Source: Gentiana macrophylla
Lineage: Eukaryota; Streptophyta; Magnoliopsida; Gentianales; Gentianaceae
Length of the DNA stretch: 64,000 bases
Direction: 5' to 3'
NCBI GenBank assembly: GCA_026214975.1
Contig: CM047806.1
Coordinates: forward strand, 47,881,947 to 47,945,946
Shown: positions 43,461 to 54,506 of the stretch, piece by piece
Position numbering within the stretch: the stretch's first letter is position 1
Layout: the number at the start of each line of letters is the position of its first letter
The notes under the pieces: generated by a model
Told to the model about the DNA's origin: nothing
The model's database searches: none
Seen by the model: only the letters and a program-made list of their open reading frames with translations
Program-made: the position numbers and the translations under genes

Positions 43461-46400
43461 GAGGAAAAATACTTGTGAGGTTAAACACTTAAAAGCTTAT
43501 ATTAATTTGATTTAGGTCGCAAATTGCAAGATGGTCAATTAAATGCATAAGTAAACTTCTTGCGACAACAAAGATGATAAACTGATAAAAGAAGCTAACC
43601 AAGATAATGCATAGACTAGTAATCCTCTTGTAGTATCATGGGAATGATCTCCCACCTTCCAACCATTGGTGTTCAAAACGAGTGAAACGGTGCATTCCTA
43701 AGCAAGCAGTTCCCCCTCATACGAGTGTATGAAACTACTCTATACCTCCTCCTTGGTCTAGGTATCCTAAACCTAATGAATTGGTATGCTACGCGCGTGA
43801 ATGCAATGACAGGGTCAACTATCCCTGGATAAGAAATCGAATGCCTTAAAAGGTCGATTTTACCTTCTGGTTTTCCTACCCTCTTCCCATGACTAACATC
43901 TCCTTTCGGTCTCCGTCAAACGTGTAAATGCTAACACTAGGCAAATACTCTAATGCAAGAAATTCAATACAACACAAGTAGGAAAAGCTTCACTACAATT
44001 GAAACTAACAACACATACAATCATTCCCAATCAACATAAAAGAATAAACTAAGCCTACAACATAATATTGGTTAGATAAATCTAGTCACTCATGACAACA
44101 AATATCAACATCTCAAAGTTAACATTCATAACCATAAGAACACTTGAATGAAAATAAAGATTAAAGATTTCCAAATCAAAGACAAGAATTCGAGTTTGGT
44201 GTTCTTCATCCAACTCAAAAAGCTTCAATGGAACCAACACTAATGTGTCTTAACTCCAATCAAGTAATGGAAGCTAAACTAGAATCCTTAACTATTACAA
44301 TCAAATTCAAGAGTTAATTTCTACTAAAATTCGGCTATAAGAGCCTTAGGGGTGGGAGGTGTCTTCAAGGAGGAAAAGTTGAGGAAGATGAAGTGTGTTT
44401 TTTAATTTTTGGTGAGTGGAGGAATAAAAGAGATCAAACAATTGCTGACTCTGCAATATTGATGCGGGTCAATCCATTTGGCGTGCGTCATGCTCTTTAA
44501 CGAAGGGTTGACGTCGGTCATGGGAAATTGGCGTGCGCCAGGTCTAATATAGTGGTTGGCTGAATGACATCCGCATTAAATGCTCAGCAGACTTGATATC
44601 TTCACTTGGCGCGGGTCAGAGTAACATGGAAGATGCCATTTGTATGTAGAATGTCCTTTGACCAATTTTATTCTCCAAATGGAATGGACCGAACCCTCTA
44701 ATGCGTATCAATAATCCTTGTGGGTTGGAATCCATGCCCCAACTACAAAATCATCATTCAAAAACCAGCTGACACTATCAATTCAAAATCCACGCTCCCA
44801 ACTCTGATATCTGTGCTGCAAAATAGACACAAAGATACCGCGTGTAAATCTGATAACAAAATCGGCTAGTAACTAATATAATAGGAGTCAAAGCATGGTT
44901 TTTCTGAAATTTCCTATGTACAAAAAAATGGTTTAATTTATCATAGAAGTTGCTCAAGTTGATATCAAAATATCACTAATTGTATTAGAAAAAGAAGTAA
45001 ATCATCGGGAATTGTATCACCGAGTTGACCTACATCAATGACATAGCCTTAGACAAAGATGCACAACACACGAGCATTAATAAAATTCATTCCGGCATTC
45101 AAAACACAAGACATAGACTAACGAATCCTTCTTATCATATCAGGAGCAAAAGTGAACAAAAATTGTCAATGGGAAACAACATAGACCAAGCAAATAGACC
45201 CTCACGGGTTATATCACTCAACGCTCATTATTTATGAGGTGACTAAACTCTCAACCTCATTCCATTGAAAATGCCCTACTATATGCTTGTATATCGTCTC
45301 ATATCAATCACCAAGGCATTGTGCAACACATAAATCATAAGGTCTTTGGGAAAAAATGGTAGGTGAGGACAGCCCAAGTAAGAAAAAGGAAGTGAAAGGT
45401 GTAAGAAGAGGTATAAGAGATGGCAAAACCATTAGAGCTAGCGAGACACATGACTATTAAACTTCAACATCACACAACTGCAAGGGGTCAAACACTTTAT
45501 TTCCAAACAAAAGAAAATACAAAGGATAATTTCTCTACTTTTGGGAGGATAATGATACAATTCCCTCTTTATTACAAACAAATAGAACAAATAATATTTA
45601 GGAGGTTTTTTTTTTCTTTTTTTTCTTTTGATTGCCTCCTTTATTGATTTTTTTTTTTTCATATATTTTTCTTTTCTTTTCTTTTTTTTTTTGGTCATTT
45701 TTTTTTTCAAACTAAGAAACAGACAAATTGTAACAATATGGATTTCCCCCAAGCTTGATCATTAAATACTAAGTACAAGAAATTTGATAGCCACGTGCCC
45801 CAGTTAGTCCTAAGGTTGAGTGAAAGGAATTGAGCTACCTCTTTTTCGGGTTGTTCAATGTATGGTGTAGTGAAGTAAGGTAAAGTGGGAAAAAGGTGTA
45901 ATAAAGACTAAGGCTCAAAAGGTATAAGGTATATAATGTGGTGGAAAGTAGAAACGAATGCCTCAATCATTTATATGTGTTTGCACATACCAAGGCAACA
46001 TCAACAAGACTCAACACAAGTTCTAAAGGAACAAGTCCAAGGAGGAGAAAATATGCACAAATTTAGGGTGAGACTGAAATGGTCAGTCATAAGGCTGGAA
46101 TAATATCTCACCGGGTTAATTTTGTCTATTCACTCGGACTCTATTGTTTCCTAAAGAAAATAATGACACTTTTAAACATGATATTTAAAAAAAGATTTTT
46201 CACTCCATGTCATGCATTTTTCTTGTCAGAACAAACGATATCAATTTTCATGCATTGCAAAATTCATCTAAAGTAGCTATGTGTGATTATCAAAACCATC
46301 AAGACAAAATGACAAAACTGACTCGGCTGACAATGACTAGACTGTAAATTGCATAGAAGAAATATTTGCACAAGTGTCGCTCCCCCACACTTAAAGGTTG

Positions 46401-46480
46401 CATTGTCCCCAATGTAATTAAATTAAAACATGGTAGGGTAAAAAGTAAACTCCCAAGATGCAATGGACGGGCTCCTTGTG
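43461..46480 (-). other. Non-coding part of a Tat/Ogre-like gypsy element
   Basis: No protein domain is recognised. The texture is that of the long untranslated 3' part of plant Tat/Ogre elements. It has a start word GGTGGGTCAAGGTCGAATTC, repeated GGCGTGCGTCA/GGCGTGCGCCA words at 44480-44620, and at 46385 the phrase CCCCACACTTAAAGGTTGCA, which recurs in related form at 51847. The assignment is by resemblance, not by a traced LTR pair. Confidence 0.5.
45600..45715. repeat. Poly-T rich tract
   Basis: About 110 bp of T runs broken by single C or A bases. Confidence 0.9.
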
Positions 46481-46659
46481 TGCATATCATCACGCTCCGA
46501 ACATCGTAGTCCTGAAGAATCTTCTTCTAACCATGTGGAGTTGGAGAGTGGAGAATTGAGAGTTACCGGAGCTCCGGCAAAGTCGGCGGGATTATGTGGT
46601 GGTCCTTTCCTTGGCGGCAAAGTCACCGGGATTTTCTTTTTTTCTTTTTTTTTTATTAT

Positions 46660-47550
46660 AGAAAAACGGTCTCCCCATCAGATTGGAGTCGACTATTTCC
46701 CCTCTTCATCATCATCATCTCCCATCCCCAAAAACAAGGATTTTTAGGTTCAAGAAATTCAAGAACGAGGCTTTTTCGAGGTTTGATTATTTATGCAATA
46801 CTTTGACGGTTTCTTTCTATCTCCTTTCTCCTTTATTCTATTTATTTATTTTTCTTGTCAAAGTATGAATTATATGGTTTAATCTTGGAATCTTGATATG
46901 TTACGAGAGTAAATATTGGTTTCTTGGATTAGGAAAAGCCCGGCGATGATTATATAGTTTTAAAGATACAATCTTTTCATTGATAGGATTTTTGTCATGT
47001 TTATGAATTTGATCTTGTATGCTTATTCATGTAATTTTCTGGAAATAATATCTCGAAGGAGTGAATGACTATAGGATTGCATGAGAAACTCCATTCGATT
47101 AATTGATGACAGAAAAAGTATTAATTAATCGATAACCTAGAAACCAAGATCGAATCTTTAGGGATTTCTTGAATGAAAATTAGGTTAAACCTAAAGTGGC
47201 CCTTTAATTATGGTAATTCAATGGGCCTAATTTTATTTATCATTGTAGGAAACTGAATGTTGGATAAAACTAGGTACAATCACGATAATAGTTCGAAAGA
47301 ATGTTTACGTGTAATATTTGATAATTGGTCTTCATAAATGGAAGATTCATATTGATAGAAAGATTGTTGAAATTCTATGTAAACAACGCCGTGGTGGATC
47401 CGAAATCCAAGAAATGCCTCTAAACCTTGAATCCTATTACCTAAATCTTGAAGTTCTTGGCTATTAATTAGATTTTCTTTATTTTATTTAATTTTAGGAT
47501 TTTTAGATAAAAACCTCCAAAAAATTGATTTGTCTAGCTAATATAAATCG
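46660..47550 (+). repeat. LTR-like repeat, copy 1 (plus orientation)
   Basis: About 890 bp running from the CCCCTCTTCATCATC leader through AGAACGAGGCTTTTTCGAGG to CTAGCTAATATAAATC. The whole unit recurs inverted at 49190-50060, and its first 310 bp recur inverted at 47550-47885. Confidence 0.93.
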
Positions 47551-47885
47551 GGAAATCCTTTATCAATGAAAAGATTGTATCTTTAAAACTATATAATCAT
47601 CGCCAGGCTTTTCCTAATCCAAGAAACCGATATTTACTCTCGTAACATATCAAGATTCCAAGATTCAACCATATAATTCATACTTTGACAAGAAAAATAA
47701 ATAAATAGAATAAAGGAGAAAGGAGATAGAAAGAAACCGTCAAAGTATTGCATAAATAATCAAACCTCGAAAAAGCCTCGTTCTTGAATTTCTTGAATCT
47801 AAAAATCCTTGTTCTTGGGGATGGGAGATGATGATGATGAAGAGGGGAAAATAGTCGACTAAAAACTGATGGGGAGGCATGAATG
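47550..47885 (-). repeat. LTR-like repeat, copy 2 (partial, inverted)
   Basis: It is the inverse of about 46670-46995. It shares with copy 1 the word AGTCGACT just before the CCCCTCTTCATC leader, which copy 3 lacks, so copies 1 and 2 are the closer pair. Confidence 0.93.
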
Positions 47886-48076
47886 ATGATTTTTAAATAC
47901 CACTCGTGCACATCTTTCTCTCTGCAAAACAGACACAAAAACAAAACAAACCAAGACCAAAGGACCGAGAAGACAACTCCCTTCCTTTATTTATTCATTA
48001 AACAAGAAAAAAGAATGAAAAAAAAAATACATTCTGAATTTATAGTCTTCAGTTGGACTATCTTTAAGCATCATTC

Positions 48077-49105
48077 TCAATGAGGACTAAACCAAGTAAG
48101 GGCATCCCTCTGCATTTTTCTCCACATATCAAAGATATTAACAAGTAAATTCAGATATAGCATTGGGAGCCTATAATAATGTCTTCTCAATAAGAAAATA
48201 ATCATTTTAGCTCTAAAGAAAGAAGTGCCTCCTAGCAAATTATACATCTCTTTATCAATGCTCACAATGAACCTAAGAGAATCATGGACTACTAGAGGTG
48301 ACACATCAATATATTCGACATGCTCAACATGCTCAAGTTCAACATCATTATACAATGAAGGGGGATTATCATTATCAAATGCATTTAAATCAGACGCAAT
48401 ATTGTTACCTCCCTTTTCATCTTCTTCTTCGTTCATCAATGTTGAATCCAGGATTATTGCACCATTATCTTGTGAAGATGGTTCAAATTTCCATGTGGCT
48501 CCACTCTTGTTAATTCGGAGGCCTAAACACTCTGCAATCTTCGAGAAATCATCACCGAAAACATTTAGATCAAGACATTGTGGGATTTCATAAGGATCAT
48601 AGTCTATTTCATCCCCACAACTTTCAAGGATGGCATTATGGTCTTGAATCTCCATTATATGCTTATCCTTTTTAGTCTCTTCAATAACATGGCGATTCCG
48701 TGCAATCAATTCTCCAATTGTTAGCTCTCTCTTATTAGTATAAGAAATGGGGTGTGAATCATTCAATATTTCTTTGAATCGATCCCATGGAGAATAAGGA
48801 TAGTTACTCCTCCCACCACTGTATGTTGGTGCATTAAAGTTGTGACTGTATTGGAATTGATTCTCATAACTTGCACCATAATTGTCATAAGTATTCCATT
48901 GGTGGGATGAATAACCTCCATCGCACTGAGCTTCACAATGGTTTCCACCACAATATGAACATCTCACTTTAAATTGTTTAAGCTCATATTCATACGTCCT
49001 CTCAGCAGTTGGTGTCACTTGAGCATTGAATCTTGAGAAAAATGAATCCATGAAAGCTTGACACTTCAAATTTCTGCACAAGAAAAGAAAAAAAATCAAA
49101 AGCAA
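48077..49105 (-). CDS. Gag-like protein with zinc knuckle, lineage unknown
   Basis: A 342-residue open frame lies between inverted LTR-like copies. The N-terminal 15 residues are hydrophobic but follow an acceptor-like TTGTGCAG at about 49077, so translation may really begin at the second Met (MDSFFSRFNAQV). Near residue 50 is a knuckle, CSYCGGNHCEAQC, like those of gypsy gag proteins. A Tyr/Ser/Asn-rich stretch follows, then an acidic region (DEIDYDPYEIPQCLDL and MNEEEDEKGG). No protease or polymerase is attached. I take it as the surviving gag of a non-autonomous LTR element, but I cannot name the family. Confidence 0.6.
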   Translation of the reverse strand: MLLIFFLFLCRNLKCQAFMDSFFSRFNAQVTPTAERTYEYELKQFKVRCSYCGGNHCEAQCDGGYSSHQWNTYDNYGASYENQFQYSHNFNAPTYSGGRSNYPYSPWDRFKEILNDSHPISYTNKRELTIGELIARNRHVIEETKKDKHIMEIQDHNAILESCGDEIDYDPYEIPQCLDLNVFGDDFSKIAECLGLRINKSGATWKFEPSSQDNGAIILDSTLMNEEEDEKGGNNIASDLNAFDNDNPPSLYNDVELEHVEHVEYIDVSPLVVHDSLRFIVSIDKEMYNLLGGTSFFRAKMIIFLLRRHYYRLPMLYLNLLVNIFDMWRKMQRDALTWFSPH

Positions 49106-49189
49106 AAAGGTCTCACCGTAGCAAGGTGCAGCTTGCTAGGGTGAGAAAAAAAATCTAGTCTAACAAAATCAAGAACGGGTTCGATGTTG

Positions 49190-50060
49190 ATTTTTATTAG
49201 CTAGACGAATCAAAATCTTGGAGGTTTTTATCTTAGAATCCTAAAATTAAAGAAAATAAAGAAAATATAACTACGAGCCAAGAACTTCAAGATTTAGGTA
49301 ATAGAATTCAAGGTTTAAAGGCATTTCTTGGATTTGGATCCACCACGGCGTTGTTCACATGTAATTTCAACAATCTATCTATCAATATGAATCTTCCATT
49401 TATGAAGACCAATTATCAAATATTACACGTAAACATTCTTTCGAACTATTATCGTGATTGTACCTAGTTTTATCCAACATTCAGTTTCCTACAATGATGA
49501 ATAAAATTAGATCCATTGAATTACCATAATTAAAGGGCCACTTTAGGTTTAACCTAATTTTCATTCAAGAAATCCCTAAAGATTCGATCTTGGTTTCTAG
49601 GTTATCGATTAATTAATACTTTTTCTGTCATCAATTAATCGAATGGAGTTTCTCATGCAATCCTACAGTCATTCACTCCTTCAAGATATTATTTCCGGAA
49701 AATTACATGAATAAGCATACAAGATCAAATTCATAAACATGACAAAAATCCTATCAATGAAAAGATTGTATCTTTATAACTATATAATCATCGCCGGGCT
49801 TTTCCTAATCCAAGAAACCAATATTTACTCTCGTAACATATCTAGATTCCAAGATTCAACCATATAATTCATACTTTGACAAGAAAAATAAATAAATAGA
49901 ATAAAGGAGAAAGGAGATAGAAAGAAACCGTCAAAGTATTGCATAAATAATCAAACCTCGAAAAAGCCTCGTTCTTGAATTTCTTGAACCTAAAAATCCT
50001 TGTTCTTGGGGATGGGAGATGATGATGATGAAGAGGGGAAAATGTTGCCCCCAAAATCTG
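49190..50060 (-). repeat. LTR-like repeat, copy 3 (full, minus orientation)
   Basis: It is the inverse of copy 1 over nearly its full length. A TATA-like TTTTATACTCCCC lies just outside at about 50100, on the correct side to drive minus-strand transcription into the gag-like ORF. Copy 3 is therefore the likely 5' LTR, and the LTR probably extends beyond 50060. Confidence 0.9.
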
Positions 50061-52352
50061 ATGAAAATGCGTGTCTCCTGATTTGTACGACTTAGGGGAG
50101 TATAAAAGGGATAATTACATCATAAAAATAAGTTTCCATAATTAATTTAATCAAGAAAATCTCTAAAAATCAATTATCTATCAATCTTGGACTCTTCTAG
50201 TGTGTGGGCTCCTCTTTTGCATTGAAAAACACGCCAATATACTAGAAATCACGTTAGTGAATGTTTCACCAATCGAACATTTCGATTGGCCAGGATAAGA
50301 TTTTCGAAGCTGTCACACCTGGTATGACAGTAGACCTGGATTTTGAATTCTTCCACTTTAACTCCGTTTTTGGGCATTTTTCTTCTAATCTCGAATCATC
50401 CTGTAATAATTCAATTATCCGCAGTAATCTAGCCCAAAAAGGATAAAAACATCGCAAAATAGCAACACACGACACCAAATTGAGTCCAAAACATCTAGAA
50501 TTATTCGACTTTTTAGGATCTTGTCAATCAACCACTCCCCACTTAGCGTTTGCTCGTCCTCGAGCAACTAGAGCGATAAGGATATCTAGAGTCAAGAAAA
50601 TACAATCATGCAACATCAAGAAATGAGGATCCAATTAGACGATGCAACCGATCAAAATCACAAGAACATGTTCCCCACGATCTAAAGAAGTAGTGGAGTG
50701 TGTGAGTGAATATTCCTCAAGTTTGCTTTCAAACTGACGACCATCAAATCATGCAAGCCTTACTCAAAAAAATGCAACCCTGAGCTTAGGAATGATACCA
50801 ATCTCCACTAATTAGACACTCGAAATCAAGAAGTTAGGTTAGGTAGTTGACAATTCGGCTTGTAACGTTCAGGCTAGGGTAGTGGCTAACCGAAAGGGAA
50901 CAAAAGGATAATCTAAATAACAAGGCAAGATAGCACGAATCCACACCTTCCTCTCCTTGATACCAAGTTTCCTAATAGTCACTTCCCATCCTTACATTAC
51001 TTCAGATCTTACCATTTGAGCTTCAAAATTGCCTTTAATGACTCATTATGCAACCATTAAGTATTTACATCTCTTATGCTTCCTTTTGATTTGAGTTTGA
51101 TTTCTTAGAAGCCTTTATTCAACTCTTGGAATATGTACATTATAAAGAAAAACTGTCTTCTTCTTCATTTTTGAAAATAAAGATTGCCAACATCAATGGG
51201 TTCCGAACCAATACTTCATTAGATGTCATCTCAACTTGTGCCAACACAACTCATCCCACCATTAATTCCAATCCACCGTCCACACAATCAATGGACTCTT
51301 GCTACACTTGTGGGAGCCCAAAGGAATGTAGACCAAATTCTGGTTAAGGGTTAGATTATGATGAGGCTAAGTACGAACGGCTAGATCGAGTGGGGTCTCA
51401 CCACTCTGCAAGGCTGAGATGGGGACAGAAAGGAAAATTTGTGTTCAGGAAGGCTATTTGGCTATGGTCTAGTCAAAGTTAAGCCAAAAATCGTCATCCC
51501 TACTCCGATTCCAAGTACCTGTTATTTCGTCTCAAAAGAATAACATTCTTAAGTTCAAGTTGCAAGTAAGAGTATGCATGCACAATTTCTTGAAAAGCTG
51601 TTTGTTAACAAAAGATTAGAATATACGTGTACAATGGATCACACTACCATCGAAGATTAGTGAATAACATGTACTCATGTTCCATCAGAGTTACTCATTT
51701 AATTGAAATACTCGGTCTATCAATTACAAAATTATAGTTCATGCCTAAAGATAGTTTATACAGCTCTCAATTTCTCAAAAATAATCAAAGGCTTTTCTTA
51801 AGCAATTAATGACATTACCCATTGTTGGACTGACTGTACTCCCACTCCCCACTTACGAGCTTGCATTGTCCTCAATGTTAAGTGAGTAGTAAAAATAAAG
51901 TTGGGGAAACAAAGGGGAATCGAAATGAGCAAAAATCATGATAAAACCAAGCAAAATTAGGGCAAGATATGTGCAGGATGGCGCATGCCGAAGAGAAATG
52001 GCGCACGCCGAAGACACTATTGCTATACAGAGAGTGACCGTGGAAAACTGATGTGCGTCGGAAATGGTCATGGAGCACGTCAGTCCTTAATATAGAAGGA
52101 TGATGCGTGCCAAACCACTTCGGCATGGGTCAGTCGTGCAGGATTCTCAAAAGAAGGGTGGGTTAACATGCATGGGGGGTAGAACTGGGCGTCATGCATC
52201 ATAAAATAAGGAGCTAAGAACGGATGCATGAAAGCAAAACAAACGAGTTCAACCAAACAAAACAAACAACCTAATATATTACATTATTCAAATGAAAGGA
52301 AAAGTGCTACCGCATTGTTCGGAAATAGGAGAGGAAATGTTACAACCATTAT
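50061..52352 (-). other. Non-coding Tat/Ogre-like region
   Basis: No domain is recognised on either strand. Features are a TGTCACACCTGGTATGACA near-palindrome at 50311-50329, an AACCACTCCCCACTTAGCG phrase at 50530, a similar CCCCACTTACGAGCTTGCAT at 51847, and GGCGCATGCCG/GGCGCACGCCG words at 51970-52010. Confidence 0.45.
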
Positions 52353-53066
52353 TCAAATCAACCAGCAAGATAGAAAATAAGACAGAAGACTAACCGACAC
52401 AACCAACAACCAACAAGAAAACAGCCAACAACCAACCCTAAAATGAGATGAACTACTCAGAATCAGAACCAGACTCATCAGAAGATGGAGGAGCACCAGG
52501 TATATCCCGCAGAGTGAGGCCACGATGGGTAACAACACTCGGGAAAAACTCGTCTTGAGAGTAGGCGGGAACTCGAGCAACACGGGTACACAGATGAGAG
52601 ATGAGACATGCGAAAAGAATGAAGGGTAGGGTACACGTGGCCTGATAATAAGACCATGCAGCATGATGGATCAGCTTGCCCTAGTTAATGTACACCCCGC
52701 GCTTGATGGCGAAAAGCAAGAGCAGCTCATTATCGGTCAACTCTTCAAAATTGTCGGTTGGGAGGATGCGATTGTTGATAAAACATTTCCACGCCCGCAT
52801 ATCAGGAGAAAACGCTGACACCGAGTAATCCGCACGGGGTCCCTCACGACCCGGGAAAAGAGCAGTAGTGGCAGCAGTGAGATGTGCGATGAAACTACCC
52901 ATTTTGGAACCTCAACCCCACGAACAAGAAAGAAAGAAACATACCTTGCCTCTGGAGTAGTGGACAACATAGCGCGCGAACCACGGTTTTGTTTATGTGC
53001 CCACGAGGTGGTGCAACCAACGATTCCAGCCTCCCCACTCAATACGATATTCAGAATACTCCTCAA
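52353..53066 (-). pseudogene. Plant transposon-associated protein (Tat/Ogre-like ORF)
   Basis: On the minus strand, MGSFIAHLTAATTALFPG (from 52902) leads into MRAWKCFINNRILPTDNF and ELTDNELLLLFAIKRGVYIN, then a stop at 52681-52683. The same frame continues GKLIHHAAWSYYQATC, CLISHLCTRVARVPA and an acidic end SSDESGSDSE. This pattern fits the 'putative plant transposon protein' domain common in large gypsy elements. Its role is unknown. The frame upstream of 52902 is shifted. Confidence 0.6.
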
Positions 53067-53493
53067 GCTTTTTTGTGTTTACACCCCTCTCGTAAAGGAT
53101 TGGACGCGGCTGAAAAGCTCAATGAAGTTGTGAACTGCGTGAGCCCCAGCCACGTCAAAGAAGAGAACGAGACGATCTATCGGAGGAGAAGACGTGATGA
53201 AGGTGGTAGAAAAAGAAGAGAGAGAGACAAATAGTATGGAGGTGAAAAGAAGAAAATATGATGGTGTATGAAGTTTGAATAGGAGAGGAGGTTTATATGG
53301 AAGAAAATTAGGGTTTGAAAAGACATCTCAGTGGCAGGAAACGCTGAATTGGCGTACCTCCAGGGCGACAAAAGCTGAACTCTAGGGTTCTGTGGCGGCA
53401 GTAGTGTGATGGTGAAAGTCAAGTCAATTGGTTTGTGTCAAAATGGATTGACGCATGCCATCCTTGTCGGTAGTGTGTGATGTGTGCTGAGGT
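53067..53493. other. Remnant of the Tat/Ogre-like element left of the 53499 insertion
   Basis: There is no clear domain. GGCGTACC and GACGCATGCCA words near 53350 and 53450 resemble those at 44.5, 52.0 and 56.3 kb. Confidence 0.4.
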
Positions 53494-53829
53494 GTAATTG
53501 TTAGGAAATCACTAGTTTAACGCAGCGGAATTTAAAATTTGGGTTCCAGTTTGTCCATATAATCATATTATATCTACACATCTAATCCATACAATTTTAT
53601 CTTATGAAAAAGATTAAATTCTAATTTTAACTACTACTACTCATGCGTCTTTATTTTATCACGTCAAATAATTAAATAACTTTTAATTAATTATATGACT
53701 TAACCAAAAATTAAAATTAACATTTAATTTTAAATCGATTACAATTTTAATTAAATTTGAACTATTCAAAATAAAATTAAAATTATAAAGTCTCCTATTT
53801 GTTTCCTTTCCAAACTAAATTTAGCTTAG

Positions 53830-54165
53830 CTCGCCCACTTTCCAAAATCAAAATTTTTGAAGTGGCTTCAGGCTTTCAGCCTATTCCAAATCAAATATTT
53901 GGAAAGGCCAAATTATTTTAGTCTCAGGCCAGCCACTTTCCAAAATCAAAATTTTGGAAGTGGCTCAGCCACTATTCCAAATCAAATATTTGGAAAGGGC
54001 CTAGGCCTATTCCAAATAAAATATTTGGAAAGGCCAAATAGTTTTAGTTTAGGCCTCGCCACTTTCCAAAATCAAAATTTTGGAAGTGGCTCAGGCTCAG
54101 CCTATTCCAAATCAAATATTTGAAAAGGGCTCAGGCTATTCCAAATCAAAATTTGGAAAGGCCAA
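53830..54165. repeat. Array of eight short palindromes in an A-B-B pattern
   Basis: Type A (CCACTTTCCAAAAT, short loop, ATTTTGGAAGTGG) occurs at about 53836, 53933 and 54057. Type B (TTCCAAAT, short loop, ATTTGGAA) occurs at about 53880, 53972, 54007, 54102 and 54137. The last two A-B-B groups are spaced 124 bp apart. Each unit can fold as a hairpin of 8-13 bp. Confidence 0.9.
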
Positions 54166-54493
54166 CATGCCATATTTTCCCAATGGTCCAAACTATTTGA
54201 ACCATTGGTTGGCCATATGACACAACTAAACAAACGAGATATCTATGCACAATAAAATATCATAAAACGAAAAGGGTTGATCTCCCCATTGGAAGAGGAG
54301 AGCCGACGGACGGCAACCCCCTAGGTTACCGCCGCCCTTAGAGAGGGGGCGCGCCGCCCAATGGCCGAACCCCATGAACCCTAATTTTTTTTTTTTTTTT
54401 TTTTTTTGTTTCAACGTTTCGTGATTTAAATCTTGCATCTATTGATTAAATACTACGCAATTAAATTATGCTTATTGCTTAAGCTCAAGTCCG

Positions 54494-54505
54494 CTCGATA
54501 CCACC
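54494..54505 (-). promoter_or_regulatory. Primer-binding site with altered base
   Basis: The minus strand reads TGGTATCGAGC beside the LTR. The expected iMet site is TGGTATCAGAGC; the CAG has become CG. Confidence 0.75.
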
Positions 54506-54506
54506 G

